Part shown: positions 8,801-16,899 of the stretch, one piece after another | How the letters are laid out: every line of letters starts with the position of its first letter | Numbering within the stretch: the first letter of the stretch is position 1 | Assembly: GCA_046590705.1 (NCBI GenBank) | Contig: JBKJUK010000360.1 | Location: forward strand, 1 to 47,929 | Source of the DNA: JBKJUK01 sp046590705 | GTDB taxonomy: Bacteria; Acidobacteriota; Thermoanaerobaculia; Gp7-AA8 | Length of the DNA: 47,929 bases | Direction: 5' to 3' | Made by a program: the position numbers and the translations under genes | The notes under the pieces: generated by a model | What the model was told of the DNA's origin: nothing | Seen by the model: the letters and a program-made list of their open reading frames with translations, nothing else | Database searches by the model: none

Positions 8801-9869
8801 ATTCGAGAAACTGCTCGAGTACGCCTGGCCTGGTGAGCTCCAGAATGTAGCTCTCGTGCTGGGCAGGCCCACTTCCCGCGCTCTTTCTCAGATCAGCCAG
8901 AGCGGTAACGGAAGGGGCGACGCAGAAGAGCGAGGTCAGGGGTATCAACTCGGCTTCAAGGCCGAGTGTTTCCGCTGCGATTTCAGGGACCATCCAGGCC
9001 GCATTCACCCCGGCTTTCGCAATCGAGCGCAGGGCACGTTGCGACGAGAGATCGAAGCTCTCGTAATTCTCGATCATCAGCAGGGCAGCATCGCGCTCGA
9101 ATGCGCGTCCGGTGCGTTCGGGGATCGTCGCTTCCTTTCCCGCGAAGTCGCCTATGAAGGCCTCCAGCGGTCGCAGTGCGGACCAGGGGCGCAGTGGAGA
9201 TGCGTCGTCTCTTCCCAGCCTCACAATTCTTCGCGCGAGTTTCGCTTCGGTCATGGCCCGCATCACGACGTCGGGTACGGTGACCTCGACGTAGGAAGCG
9301 GTGACAGATTGCCCCGCCAGCAATCGCTCCAGGAAGGCAATCCCGGGCGATTGAAGCAGACCTGTCGCAGACGACCTGCTCCACCGCAGATCGGCGGACG
9401 CGCCTGAGGTCAATCGCTGGAACAACTCAATGAAGACATCCTCCGGTCGAGTCCATGTACGCGTCAGCGACGCTACATTCTCGACGCCCAGAAAACGGGC
9501 AGCCGATGAGAGCGGAAAGACCTCGTCGTTTTCCAGCTCGCGAGGACTGTCGGGTGCATTGACTCGGATGAGACGGCAATCCTGTCCCCTCTGCCGGAGA
9601 GCAAGCCAGTCACCCGGATTGAACTCACTATCCCTGATCTCTGCATGACGAAGGAAAGCTCGGTGTCCGGCGTACTGAACCAGCAGCGAAGTGCGGTCAC
9701 GCAGCCCCCATTCGCTGCAGTTGTCGAGCGGAACCGCACTATCGGTACTCTCAGCCGGCCCAGGCAGCGTGGAGTGTCTGATTGCATGCACGAACGCAGG
9801 GGGCCAGCCGCGACGTACCAGCGGTTCCTGAGCGTGGTTGACCCGCTTCGAAGCAGCAGGGGACGGCAT
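5874..9869 (-). CDS. Large sigma-54 activator: degenerate N-terminal region, TPR-like repeats, AAA+ domain and Fis-type HTH
   Basis: A cytosolic enhancer-binding protein of 1331 residues that should act with RNA polymerase carrying sigma-54. The AAA+ domain has Walker A GETGTGKE at 1051-1058, the sigma-54-contact loop as GAYTGA at 1098-1103 (usually GAFTGA), Walker B LFLDEI at about 1119-1124, and RWPGNVREL. A Fis-type helix-turn-helix (NQSRAAKLLGMSRQALAYQI) ends the protein. The roughly 1050 residues upstream have no receiver, PAS or FHA domain that I can see. Residues 1-430 may be a decayed NTPase-like region (ALLMIENYESFD resembles a Walker B strand). Residues 430-900 look like helical TPR-type repeats, as in MalT-like regulators. 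The start ATG has GGAAG about 7 bases upstream. The neighbouring protease is an obvious but unproven candidate target. Confidence 0.88.
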   Translation of the reverse strand: MPSPAASKRVNHAQEPLVRRGWPPAFVHAIRHSTLPGPAESTDSAVPLDNCSEWGLRDRTSLLVQYAGHRAFLRHAEIRDSEFNPGDWLALRQRGQDCRLIRVNAPDSPRELENDEVFPLSSAARFLGVENVASLTRTWTRPEDVFIELFQRLTSGASADLRWSRSSATGLLQSPGIAFLERLLAGQSVTASYVEVTVPDVVMRAMTEAKLARRIVRLGRDDASPLRPWSALRPLEAFIGDFAGKEATIPERTGRAFERDAALLMIENYESFDLSSQRALRSIAKAGVNAAWMVPEIAAETLGLEAELIPLTSLFCVAPSVTALADLRKSAGSGPAQHESYILELTRPGVLEQFLESSRVPAINQLISVTQPHRSFLSVLAILGISTPRAVAAQLLATVSTLNIDDLVFDGITSSDRDAFTFLSRDAHQMLRDELDEGTRRALTVDASRLLYESGELASALRLMREAGRQSEAVTFAEETLAVRELSEDELSVAADILLASVDRSQSPLLFSACSTRLLAEGRYETLLRLTGGVDGENAAVFRSQALCRLGRYAEAIVAIGDYSSADALLHRGSAERLDGRVEAARQSLERADETATGKASASIAFQRALIEIDHDEPVSIRFIDAVAADECLSQRLTVYRSLASSDFPVASRSAEQASLCARSLPEKIDAALDHLYVRFMRGEWEEARHESRGVLALIEESEGDRAAGGVLFTLAYLCADAGQFEQAERWRQRMARFFSSSGDRRREAELRLIAAQSAYRRGDHETAGEEAARLLSEAPGGDIAVAAELIVADLNGRLPTLATTCLELFDRQQLLRARAGSGALECSGSFNRELLTFEARKEPVRSDFPRPSSATDELKLLRSIEVLTARSGEATLLAELDALRARHGISARMKVAYVENRRDEAEVLLQLTLADFPFDHAVLGERGWRHVTRNRLGDYHETGPLQPLGAEALIESVLDGDRDWLKCSESMTFYLQGSAAFSPQGRSAIGALIRLRTEHFNQSRALSQDHSVSTPVEQIDGLLGNSLPIRELVAKIPRVARGDVAVCIIGETGTGKELIASAIHRHSGRRAKKFTAINCAALPENLIESELFGAVRGAYTGADRDRIGLIEATHEGTLFLDEIGELPLAAQAKVLRFLQDGEYRRVGDSQPRSADVRIVAATNRRLEEMVDEGGFREDLYYRIRGVELFSPPLRDRGADVLLLARHFLAVQRDRHRGGPALLSEDVEAAFCNYRWPGNVRELQNTVRAGHTMAGDLRAIELDHIPERISSTPKSRIPTGNYQVEVVAFRRTLIERTLAESKGNQSRAAKLLGMSRQALAYQIRELGIAVK

Positions 9870-10102
9870 TCGTCACTTCCTTGATGATGAGAAGCGGCGA
9901 TTCTAGTCGGGGCCTGCGGGAGCGCGCAAGCTTCGAGCGGCGAATCGAGCGGTCTGGTGAGGTGTTTCGCGGTTTCGGCTCACGCGCAGCCAACGGTACA
10001 CATCGCCTTTCGCCTTCCAATCGCTCGCATTTCATTTTTGCTTCTACTCCGGCCCCCGGCCCGACGGATTACAGCCGCGCACCATGTGGTTCACTATGCT
10101 GC

Positions 10103-10975
10103 ATGCCTCAACCAATCCCGCGCCGCGAGTTGCTGCGCCAGCGCCTGGATGATCTCGTATCCACCTTCGACGTCAGCACGATCACGCCCGATCCGCTGGA
10201 GCTGGTTCTTCGCTACCAGATTCCGGAGGATCAGGAGGTGGTCGGTCTTTTGGCGGCAGCGTTCGCCTACGGACGCGCAGATCTGGTCGTGCGCAACGTG
10301 TCCGGCGTCCTCGTAAAGATCGGCTCATCGCCGCACCGCTATCTGCGAGACGAGTTCGACGTCAGCGAGGCCAGTTCCCGCTTCGCCGGTTTCTCGCATC
10401 GCTTTCAGAAGACGCCCGAACTGGTGGCGTTGCTGCGGCGCATATCGAATGCGATTCGAGCACATGGATCGCTCGGAAAGCTGTTCGAAGCCACTCACGT
10501 AAAAGCTGATGAAACCGTGCGTGATTCTCTGCAGAGGTTCGTCGAAGCCCTGATCGGGCCACCATACCCTGACGAATCGCTGCAGGTGACACGCGGACTT
10601 CGTTATCTGCTTTCCTCACCCGCCGACGGCAGCGCCTGCAAGCGTATGAATCTTTACCTTCGCTGGATGGTCCGAACCACAAGCCCGGACCTCGGGCTCT
10701 GGCGATTCGTCGATCCGGCCAGCCTGATCATGCCACTCGATACGCACATCCAGAGGATCACCACCTTTCTCGGACTGAATCGCCGCAAGTCGACCGACTG
10801 GCGAACCGCTGAAGCACTCACGGCAGCACTGCGACGGCTCGACCGCTCCGATCCCGTGAAGTACGACTTCGCCATCTGCCGGCTCGGGATTCTGTCGCTC
10901 TGCAGCAGAAAGCGCGAGCGGTCGCAATGCGAAGTCTGTCTGCTCAACGATGTCTGCAGGCTGCGAAAACGATGA
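10103..10975 (+). CDS. DUF2400/TIGR02757 family protein, likely endonuclease III-fold with Fe-S motif
   Basis: A 290-residue protein of the TIGR02757 family, whose function is not established. Recognisable blocks are VVGLLAAAFAYGR (about 46-58), CKRMNLYLRWMVR (179-191) and PLDTHIQRI (211-219). By my reading these match the active region of endonuclease III: Lys180 sits where the catalytic Lys lies, Asp213 of LDTH matches the catalytic Asp of VDTH, and the C-terminus has Cys267, 276, 279 and 285, a C-x8-C-x2-C-x5-C arrangement close to the Nth 4Fe-4S loop (C-x6-C-x2-C-x5-C). A role in DNA repair is therefore inferred. The frame is open upstream to 9881, but homology starts at MPQPIPRREL, ATG 10103. 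The gene overlaps the thioredoxin gene by ATGA. Confidence 0.85.
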   Translation: MPQPIPRRELLRQRLDDLVSTFDVSTITPDPLELVLRYQIPEDQEVVGLLAAAFAYGRADLVVRNVSGVLVKIGSSPHRYLRDEFDVSEASSRFAGFSHRFQKTPELVALLRRISNAIRAHGSLGKLFEATHVKADETVRDSLQRFVEALIGPPYPDESLQVTRGLRYLLSSPADGSACKRMNLYLRWMVRTTSPDLGLWRFVDPASLIMPLDTHIQRITTFLGLNRRKSTDWRTAEALTAALRRLDRSDPVKYDFAICRLGILSLCSRKRERSQCEVCLLNDVCRLRKR

Positions 10976-11466
10976 GCCGGCCCACCCGATTCTTCCTTCT
11001 CGCCTCGATGGTTGCAGTCTTCGCGCTCCTGATTTTCTGGGCCGGTTGGGATTCCTCCTCGGACTCGCATCAGCTCGAGGATGCAGCGGGACTTCCTGTA
11101 ACACTGGAACTCTCCGGCGCAGACGTGACCATCGTGCACTTCTGGGCTACCTGGTGTGGTCCCTGCCGCGACGAACTACCAGCTCTCGACGCGTTCCTGC
11201 GAAGGCCCGAGGCGCGAGCTGTGCGCTTCTACGCGGTTTCTCAGGACACCTCACGAAATGAGATCGATACCTATTTGAAAGCAAACCGGCTCAGGATGAC
11301 CAGTCTGCTGGACTCCGGCGGAGCGACGGCCGGCAGGTTCGGATTGAACGTGCTTCCGACAACCCTGCTGATCAATCGGAACGGAGAGCTCTTGCGAAAG
11401 ATCGAAGGACCGGTTCAGTGGTCCGATCATGTAGAGGTCGACAGACTGCTGCGCGAAGTAAGGTGA
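10972..11466 (+). CDS. TlpA-like membrane-anchored thioredoxin-fold protein
   Basis: A 164-residue protein with one N-terminal membrane anchor or uncleaved signal (about 6-26), followed by a thioredoxin-fold domain facing the periplasm. The redox motif is WCGPC (Cys62, Cys65) within FWATWCGPCRDELP, and the cis-proline loop is VLPTTLLI. Such proteins (TlpA, ResA, CcmG) reduce or exchange disulfides, often during cytochrome c maturation; a ccsA-like gene lies 16 kb away. The ATG overlaps the stop of the DUF2400 gene by four bases, so translation is probably coupled. An iron-sulfur repair-like protein coupled to a periplasmic thioredoxin has no obvious functional logic and may be chance. Confidence 0.87.
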   Translation: MSRPTRFFLLASMVAVFALLIFWAGWDSSSDSHQLEDAAGLPVTLELSGADVTIVHFWATWCGPCRDELPALDAFLRRPEARAVRFYAVSQDTSRNEIDTYLKANRLRMTSLLDSGGATAGRFGLNVLPTTLLINRNGELLRKIEGPVQWSDHVEVDRLLREVR

Positions 11467-11549
11467 AGGGCAGTAGCCGTGTTCAGTAGCCAGTAGGGTG
11501 ACCGCAGGAGCAGTCTTATTCAGTACGCGCTCCGATGCTCACCCGCCAA

Positions 11550-11725
11550 GTCATTCCGACGAGCCGCGTGCCCGTGATGATTACGCGGCTGAGACTGCGA
11601 GGAGGAATCTCCGGTCCGCGCGGACGCGGTGAAACATTTCGACCTTCGCGGCGCGGACCGGAGATTCCTCTTCGCACACCAAACGTGCAAGCTTGCAGAA
11701 CCCTGGCCTGCTCATCGGAATGACG
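11550..11725. mobile_element. MITE-like inverted-repeat element, copy B1
   Basis: A non-coding element of 176 bp. The ends are inverted: GTCATTCCGACGAGC on the left and GCTCATCGGAATGAC on the right. Inside are a second pair of inverted arms (GAGGAATCTCCGGTCCGCGC near 11602 and GCGCGGACCGGAGATTCCTC near 11651). It carries no transposase. It lies 83 bases after the thioredoxin stop, in the convergent gap before the SemiSWEET gene. Sister copies are at 31768-31941 and 39589-39766. No target-site duplication is evident. The rest of the 11467-11874 gap holds no gene that I can support. Confidence 0.85.
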
Positions 11726-11874
11726 GTGCCGCGCTACCCGTGTCACTTGTGCACGATGTGGTGATACACGTCAAGTAACCAGTAGCCAGAGAGGAATCGC
11801 CTCGTTCTCTTCCTCTGCTTTCTTACTTCTCATTTCTGCGTTCTGCGCTCATCAGAATCGAGCCGCGCACTCCA

Positions 11875-12168
11875 CTATTCGTGCGCGAGTTCTTCCTGCG
11901 TCGCTCCCTCACTCTCCCGCTTCTTGTGGTACCAGGTGATGGCGAAGCCTGCCAGGCCGTTCAACACCATGAGTGCGTTCGTGGCCACGAAAACCCAGTT
12001 CTTCACCAGCACGCTGTAAATCGTAAAGCCGACGGAGGCTGAGATCTGTCCGACGAAAAGCCATGTCGAGACACCTTCGCTCGACCCTGCTTTCCATTGC
12101 TTGTAGACCTGTTTTCCGAGAGTCAGGACCAGGATCAGGGAACTGATCCAGCCGATCGCTTCAGTCAT
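11875..12168 (-). CDS. SemiSWEET-type small sugar transporter
   Basis: A 97-residue protein with three predicted transmembrane helices (about 4-22, 38-58 and 62-82), the size and shape of SemiSWEET/MtN3 half-transporters, which dimerise to move sugars across the inner membrane. The segment GKQVYKQWKAGSSEGVSTWL matches the first helix and PQ-loop region, with KQ in place of the usual Pro-Gln. The charged tail is KKRESEGATQEELAHE. I start at ATG 12168 because homology begins at MTEAIGWIS. The upstream 34 residues of open frame come from a tandem repeat and are unlikely to be translated. The substrate is unknown. Confidence 0.85.
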   Translation of the reverse strand: MTEAIGWISSLILVLTLGKQVYKQWKAGSSEGVSTWLFVGQISASVGFTIYSVLVKNWVFVATNALMVLNGLAGFAITWYHKKRESEGATQEELAHE

Positions 12169-12209
12169 GAGCGCTCGACTCCGCAAAGGATGAGCCAACG
12201 TAGAGGCGA

Positions 12210-12244
12210 ATGGAGAATGTTGAATGGAGGATGGAGAATGTTGA
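12210..12244. repeat. Short direct repeat ATGGAGAATGTTGA, two copies
   Basis: The 14-mer ATGGAGAATGTTGA occurs at 12210-12223 and 12231-12244, with a partial third unit (ATGGAGGATGG) between them. It sits in the upstream gap of the divergent SemiSWEET and DUF2207 genes. The 12245-12345 part of this gap is strikingly AT-rich for this genome, contains TATAAT on the minus strand at 12279-12284 (toward SemiSWEET), and TACAAT at 12331-12336 on the plus strand (toward DUF2207). These are plausible -10 boxes, but neither has a clear -35. Confidence 0.6.
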
Positions 12245-12354
12245 TTCGGCTCATTACAGTGTATTTTCATGCTTAGATATTATATTTGTTTACCATAACC
12301 AATAGCAGAGGTCATTCTTTCGCTTCACCTTACAATGGCTGCTGAGGGTTGGCG

Positions 12355-14289
12355 ATGGGTCGTTCTGGTCTCGTGAATCTGCTTCTTGGAGCAATCGTGG
12401 CAGCGGTTCTCCTGACCCTCGGGGCAGGAGCGCTGCGGGCCGAGAAGACTCTCTCGTGGCCGCGGATGGATGTCCGGGCAGACCTCAGAGCCGATGGCAG
12501 TCTTCATGTCATCGAGCGCCAGGCCATGCTGCTCAGCGGTGACTGGAACGGTGGCGAGCGCGGGTTCAACATCCGCCAGGGTCAGACCCTCGAACTGATC
12601 GGGATCAACCGCATCGCCGGCGACAAGCGAATTCCTCTGCGCGAAGGTCCACTGGATGCAATCGACCAGTGGTCTCGCAGCGAGGACAATCTCTTTCGCT
12701 GGAGAAGCCGGATGCCGGCCGATCCGCCGTTCGAGAACCAGACCCTGACCTACGAGCTCGAGTACGTGCTTCGCTCCATCATCCAGGGAAAGGAACCGCT
12801 CTTCGGTGAAGGGCGCTGGCTGGAACTCGCGCACGACTTCGCCTTCTCCGATCGTCCCGGCTCCATTGACCTCTTCACGCTCGACCTGCGTCTCGATCCA
12901 TCCTGGAAAGTTCTGGAAGGCGACCCACTACGTGCCGAGGTCAGCCGGATTCCTCCCGGCATGACCCATCCGGTGAAACTGAAGTTGGCTGGCGGTCGGG
13001 CCATTGACGTCGCTTTTCCTCCTTCGCGCGGTCTGCGCTTTCTGCTGCTGCTCTTCCTGACAATTGCCTTCGTGGTTTCATTTTTCTGGCTCGGCCTTCA
13101 TGAGCGTGCGCGCGGACGATTTCTCCCGATCGACCAAGGAACAATCGACGCCCAATGGATCGAGTCGCTGCTGCTTCGCTTCAAGCCCGAAGTGATTGGC
13201 GCAATCTGGGACGAAGCGGTCGGTGCGGCTGAGGTCGCGGCTCTGCTGGCGCGGATGACACATGAGAAGAAGATCGGCAGCAGAGTGGAACAGAAGAAGT
13301 CGCTTCTCGACTCAGAGCCGGTTCTCCATCTTCAACTGCTCGTCGATCGCAACGCACTGACTGGCTACGAGCGCAGCCTCATCAAGGCCATGTTCTTCGA
13401 TGGCGATTCCACCAGTACGGAAGCGATCGCAACGCATTACGCCACGGCCGGGTTCGATCCTGCGGACAAGATTCGTCCTGGCGTGCAGAAGCTGCTGGCG
13501 GAGATTCCCGACTGGAAAGAGTCGAAGCGGAAATGGTTCGGTCCAGTCTTCCTGCCGCTCGTTCCGTTGACTCTACTCACAGTCGCCGCCACCGCGAACC
13601 TGCAGGGCGACAGCGACGGACTCGCGCTCGCACTCGGGACGGTCGTCAACGTCCTGGCGGCTCCGATGCTGGCGGGATCAGCGTATGTCTGGAGCCGCTC
13701 GGTCAAATTTCTCAGCATCGGATTCATTCTGGCAGTCATCGTCGCGCTCTCGTTCCTGGGAAACATGCTGCTCTGGGCTCTTCCGATCACAGCCGGCGCA
13801 GTCACACTCCCTACGCTGCTCGCGCTCACAGCAGGCGGCCTGTATGGCATCTGGTTACTCTGCTGGTTCGGGAGATCGACGCAATCGCGCGCGAAGATTC
13901 TTTTGCGAAAAGAGTTCACCGTCGCACGGGATTACTTCACCGATCAACTGCAGTCTCCAACGCCCAAGCTCAAAGACAGCTGGTATCCGTACCTGCTGGC
14001 GTTCGGCCTCGGCGAGAACGCCGACCGCTGGTTTCGATCGCACGGAGCGGCATCCGGAAGCAGTCCCGTTCACGCAGGCCAGAACACCAGTCCTGGATCG
14101 GGTGGCGGCTCTTCGCCCATTCAGTGGAGCGGTGGTGGCGGCGCGTTCGGCGGGGCAGGGGCGAGTGCGGGTTGGGCCGCCGCAGCAGGGACCATGGCAG
14201 CCGGAGTGCAGCCGCCCGCTTCCAGTTCCAGCGGAGGCTCGAGCTCGGGAGGAAGCAGCTCGGGTGGTGGGAGCGGCGGTGGCTGGTAA
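12355..14289 (+). CDS. DUF2207 domain membrane protein with glycine/serine-rich tail
   Basis: A 644-residue membrane protein of the DUF2207 type; function unknown. It has a signal peptide (about 1-30, ending near ALRAEK) and an extracytoplasmic beta-rich DUF2207 domain (about 33-220) that begins MDVRADLRADGSLHVIER. One transmembrane helix follows (about 226-245), then a cytoplasmic segment to about 390, then four to five helices (about 390-515). The C-terminal domain ends in a low-complexity tail rich in GGSSSGG, finishing GGGSGGGW. ATG 12355 is preferred over TTG 12349 because GAGGG at 12344-12348 is well spaced from it. It heads a likely operon of membrane proteins ending at the terminator at 16900. 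Confidence 0.85.
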   Translation: MGRSGLVNLLLGAIVAAVLLTLGAGALRAEKTLSWPRMDVRADLRADGSLHVIERQAMLLSGDWNGGERGFNIRQGQTLELIGINRIAGDKRIPLREGPLDAIDQWSRSEDNLFRWRSRMPADPPFENQTLTYELEYVLRSIIQGKEPLFGEGRWLELAHDFAFSDRPGSIDLFTLDLRLDPSWKVLEGDPLRAEVSRIPPGMTHPVKLKLAGGRAIDVAFPPSRGLRFLLLLFLTIAFVVSFFWLGLHERARGRFLPIDQGTIDAQWIESLLLRFKPEVIGAIWDEAVGAAEVAALLARMTHEKKIGSRVEQKKSLLDSEPVLHLQLLVDRNALTGYERSLIKAMFFDGDSTSTEAIATHYATAGFDPADKIRPGVQKLLAEIPDWKESKRKWFGPVFLPLVPLTLLTVAATANLQGDSDGLALALGTVVNVLAAPMLAGSAYVWSRSVKFLSIGFILAVIVALSFLGNMLLWALPITAGAVTLPTLLALTAGGLYGIWLLCWFGRSTQSRAKILLRKEFTVARDYFTDQLQSPTPKLKDSWYPYLLAFGLGENADRWFRSHGAASGSSPVHAGQNTSPGSGGGSSPIQWSGGGGAFGGAGASAGWAAAAGTMAAGVQPPASSSSGGSSSGGSSSGGGSGGGW

Positions 14290-14365
14290 AACCAATTCCG
14301 TCTTGAACGTAACTGGCGGTTTCTGGCCTGTGCGACGAGCGCTGGCAAGGTTCAGACCATTCGGC

Positions 14366-15982
14366 ATGGCAAGCCTGCTGAGGGTTGCGGTGGTCGCGCT
14401 CCTCTTCTCCGGCTTCCTGTTCGCAGACTACGCCATCTTCCGCAGACTCTTCCGAGCGACTGCTGAGATCGAAGCGCTGACGCCCTTCTTCGCACTCGGG
14501 CTGCTCATGAACATCTTCGCGCTGCTCTTTCTGATCGCCACGGTCATCCTGCTTTTCTCTTCGATGACAGCGGCGATTGGTGCATTCTTCACCGATCTCG
14601 ATCTCGAGAACTATCACAGCGCTCCGGTTCCTCTTCGCCGCATCATCCTTTCTCGCTGGATCAAGACCTGGCTGCAGAGCTCATATCTGGTGATCGCGTT
14701 TCTGACGCCGCTGTTCGTGGCGTTCTCCGCGCAGTATGAAACCGGCTTTTCGTTCCTGCTCATCGTGATTCCGGCCATGCTGCTGCTGTTCACGATTCCA
14801 GTCTCGATCGCATCGACAATCATCCTTCTACTGGTGCGTTTCTTCCCTGTGCGCCGCGTGCATCAGATTGCGGCGACACTCGCGCTGATCTTCCTCACCG
14901 TCACCATCGTGGCGGTCCGCGTGGCCAGGCCCGAGCGACTCTTCGCGAAAATCTCCACTGACGACGTGACCACGGTACTGGCCGCCATTCGCCTGCCAGC
15001 CGCCGAGAACTACCCGAGCAGTTGGCTGGCGCAACTCACGACGCAGCTGGCCAGCGGAGAGTCGATCGCAGAGCCAGCCCTCCGCCTTCTGCTCGTGGCT
15101 GTACTGGCATTCTCCCTGTTTTTTCTGGTTGCCTCGCGGTTCTACCTCCGCGCCTTCGTTCGATCCCGTGAAGGGTCAGCGCCGGGTGCGATCGGCGGCG
15201 ACTGGTTCAACGGTCTGGTCGATCGCTGGCTTCGAACTTCCAACGCCCACACGCGGGCCGTGGTGGCGAAAGAAATCAGGATCGTCACCCGGGACGCAGC
15301 GCAGTGGTCGCAACTCTTCATGATGATCGCGCTCCTGTTTCTATACCTCTACAACATTCAGACGATGCCGCTGGAGGGTGACATCAGAGCGGGTCTGCTG
15401 GCCTACCTGAATCTGGGAATGAGCGGATTCGTAAGTGCGGCCATCGCTCTTCGTTTCGGATACCCCTCACTTTCCGCTGAAGGCAAGCAGTACTGGCTAC
15501 TGCGCAGCTCCCCCCTCTCACTGCGCCGGCTGCTATGGCTCAAGAGTGCGGTGGTGGCCGTACCGCTTACCCTGCTGGCGCTGCTGCTCACGGTCGTGGC
15601 CAACCTGATGCTGAGCGCTGGGCTGGAGATCTGGCTCTACACCCTGCCGGGAGCCCTCATGGTGACCGCTACAGTCGTGCTCCTGGCGGTGGGGATGGGA
15701 GCTCTCAATCCTGACTTCAAGCTCGAGAATCCGCTGGAGGCGGCCATCTCGCTTGGCGGCTTCGCCTACATGGCCATTTCGCTTCTCTATATCTGCATGA
15801 TGATGATGCTTCTGGCGAGACCGTTTCAACGATTCGCCTCCCGGGTAATCTTCGGAGCATCGAATCTAGATCCATTCGCGTCGGCAGTGATGCCGGTAGT
15901 GATCGCGGTCACGGTCTCGCTCCTGCTGGCCGTGCTTCCATTGGAACTGGCCGGTCGCAGACTCGAGCAGCGAGATCTCTGA
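14366..15982 (+). CDS. Polytopic membrane protein, ABC-2-type permease-like
   Basis: A protein of about 538 residues with roughly twelve hydrophobic helices, resembling the permease part of putative ABC exporters: long helices with short cytosolic blocks such as DLDLENYHSAPVPLRRIILSRW and AEGKQYWLLRSSPLSLRRLLWLK, a repeated motif in that family. Residues between the two halves (TRAVVAKEIRIVTRDAAQWSQLF) also fit. No ABC ATPase gene lies in this window, so the partner must be elsewhere. Start choice is uncertain: ATG 14366 is conservative, but GTG 14330 or TTG 14303 would add the basic segment VRRALARFRPFG, which looks like a normal N-terminal cytosolic leader. Confidence 0.7.
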   Translation: MASLLRVAVVALLFSGFLFADYAIFRRLFRATAEIEALTPFFALGLLMNIFALLFLIATVILLFSSMTAAIGAFFTDLDLENYHSAPVPLRRIILSRWIKTWLQSSYLVIAFLTPLFVAFSAQYETGFSFLLIVIPAMLLLFTIPVSIASTIILLLVRFFPVRRVHQIAATLALIFLTVTIVAVRVARPERLFAKISTDDVTTVLAAIRLPAAENYPSSWLAQLTTQLASGESIAEPALRLLLVAVLAFSLFFLVASRFYLRAFVRSREGSAPGAIGGDWFNGLVDRWLRTSNAHTRAVVAKEIRIVTRDAAQWSQLFMMIALLFLYLYNIQTMPLEGDIRAGLLAYLNLGMSGFVSAAIALRFGYPSLSAEGKQYWLLRSSPLSLRRLLWLKSAVVAVPLTLLALLLTVVANLMLSAGLEIWLYTLPGALMVTATVVLLAVGMGALNPDFKLENPLEAAISLGGFAYMAISLLYICMMMMLLARPFQRFASRVIFGASNLDPFASAVMPVVIAVTVSLLLAVLPLELAGRRLEQRDL

Positions 15983-16034
15983 CCGGCTCTGTCTGTTAGA
16001 ATCGTTGCACAACCCAATTTAGAGGAGTCCGTTG

Positions 16035-16469
16035 ATGAGTGAGATGCCTCCGCCAACCGTGCCCCCGTCCTACACACCGCCTCCGCCATCCGGCGGTGGT
16101 TCATACGTTCCACCACCTCCACCGCCAATGGGACCGGGAGTCGCGCCAGGTAGCGATCGAACCTTGATGCTGGTGCTGTCCTACCTGAGCATCCTCTGCC
16201 TCATCCCGCTGCTCGTGAAGAAGGACGATCGGGAAGTGCAGTGGCACGCGAAGAATGGTCTGGCCATCACCGTGGCCTTCTTCATCGCGAGCATTGCCTG
16301 GGCCATCATCAACAACTTTCTGCCCGCCTCGATCGGATGCGCGCTCAGCTTCGTTTCATGCGGAATTTCAATCGCCTGGATCGTAGTCTCTATCATGGGC
16401 ATCATGAAAGCTCTCAAGGGTGAGCGCTTCCGTCTGCCAGGCGTCAGCGACTTCGCCGACAAGATCTAA
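16035..16469 (+). CDS. DUF4870/Tic20-like small membrane protein with proline-rich N-terminus
   Basis: A 144-residue protein. The first 45 residues are a flexible proline-rich segment with PPSYTPPPP and SYVPPPPPP. The rest resembles DUF4870 proteins: YLSILCLIPLLVKKDDREVQWHAKNGLAI, then two further helices and a short basic tail. DUF4870 function is unknown. ATG 16035 has an excellent ribosome binding site (AGAGGAG at 16021-16027), which rules against TTG 16032. It is followed 14 bases later by another proline-rich membrane protein with the same type of N-terminus, so the pair is certainly co-transcribed. Runs of five to six prolines would need elongation factor P for efficient translation. 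Confidence 0.85.
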   Translation: MSEMPPPTVPPSYTPPPPSGGGSYVPPPPPPMGPGVAPGSDRTLMLVLSYLSILCLIPLLVKKDDREVQWHAKNGLAITVAFFIASIAWAIINNFLPASIGCALSFVSCGISIAWIVVSIMGIMKALKGERFRLPGVSDFADKI

Positions 16470-16483
16470 GGAGATTTGAAAGA

Positions 16484-16879
16484 ATGACCGATATGTCCGG
16501 AGGAAGTTACACGCCCCCGCCGCCACCTCCAGGCGACAGTTACACACCACCGCCACCGCCGCCATCATCGCTTCCACCGGGAAGCGGGAGCACGCCAGGC
16601 AGTGGACTGATCCCTCCCGCGAATCCTCCCAAGGATCCGGTCATCATTCTCGTACTCAACCTTCTTCTGCTCGGAGCGGTCGGATACTTCATTCTCGGGC
16701 AGTGGCAGAAAGGCGTAGCGGCGCTCGTGCTCGACCTGCTGATCGGAGTTCCAACCTGCGGCATGGGAATCGGAGCAATCGCCATCTTCGCCGGCATCGA
16801 CGGATACATGCAGGCCCAGCAACTCCAGGCCGGCCGCCCCGTTGGCCAATGGACGTTCTTCGGCACACCAGCAGCCTGA
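16484..16879 (+). CDS. Small TM2-like membrane protein with proline-rich N-terminus
   Basis: A 131-residue protein. Residues 1-50 contain two SYTPPPPPP blocks (GGSYTPPPPPPGDSYTPPPPPP). Residues 50-115 hold two hydrophobic helices around LGQWQKGVAALVLDLLIGVPTCGMG, resembling the TM2/pore-like fold, and the protein ends GQWTFFGTPAA. The ribosome binding site AAGGAG lies at 16469-16474, inside the intergenic gap and touching the previous stop. No function is known. The shared N-terminal motif with the preceding protein suggests that both bind the same partner or that one tail was copied from the other. A strong terminator closes the operon 21 bases after the stop. Confidence 0.82.
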   Translation: MTDMSGGSYTPPPPPPGDSYTPPPPPPSSLPPGSGSTPGSGLIPPANPPKDPVIILVLNLLLLGAVGYFILGQWQKGVAALVLDLLIGVPTCGMGIGAIAIFAGIDGYMQAQQLQAGRPVGQWTFFGTPAA

Positions 16880-16899
16880 TTCGTCACGTAGATCGAAGT

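Noticed and set aside
9881..10102. N-terminal extension of the DUF2400 protein
   Set aside because: The extra residues are low-complexity and read through the promoter gap of the divergent regulator; family homology begins at ATG 10103.
13533..14365. Open frames overlapping the end of the DUF2207 gene
   Set aside because: They are shadows; the permease begins only at about 14303-14366, after the DUF2207 stop.
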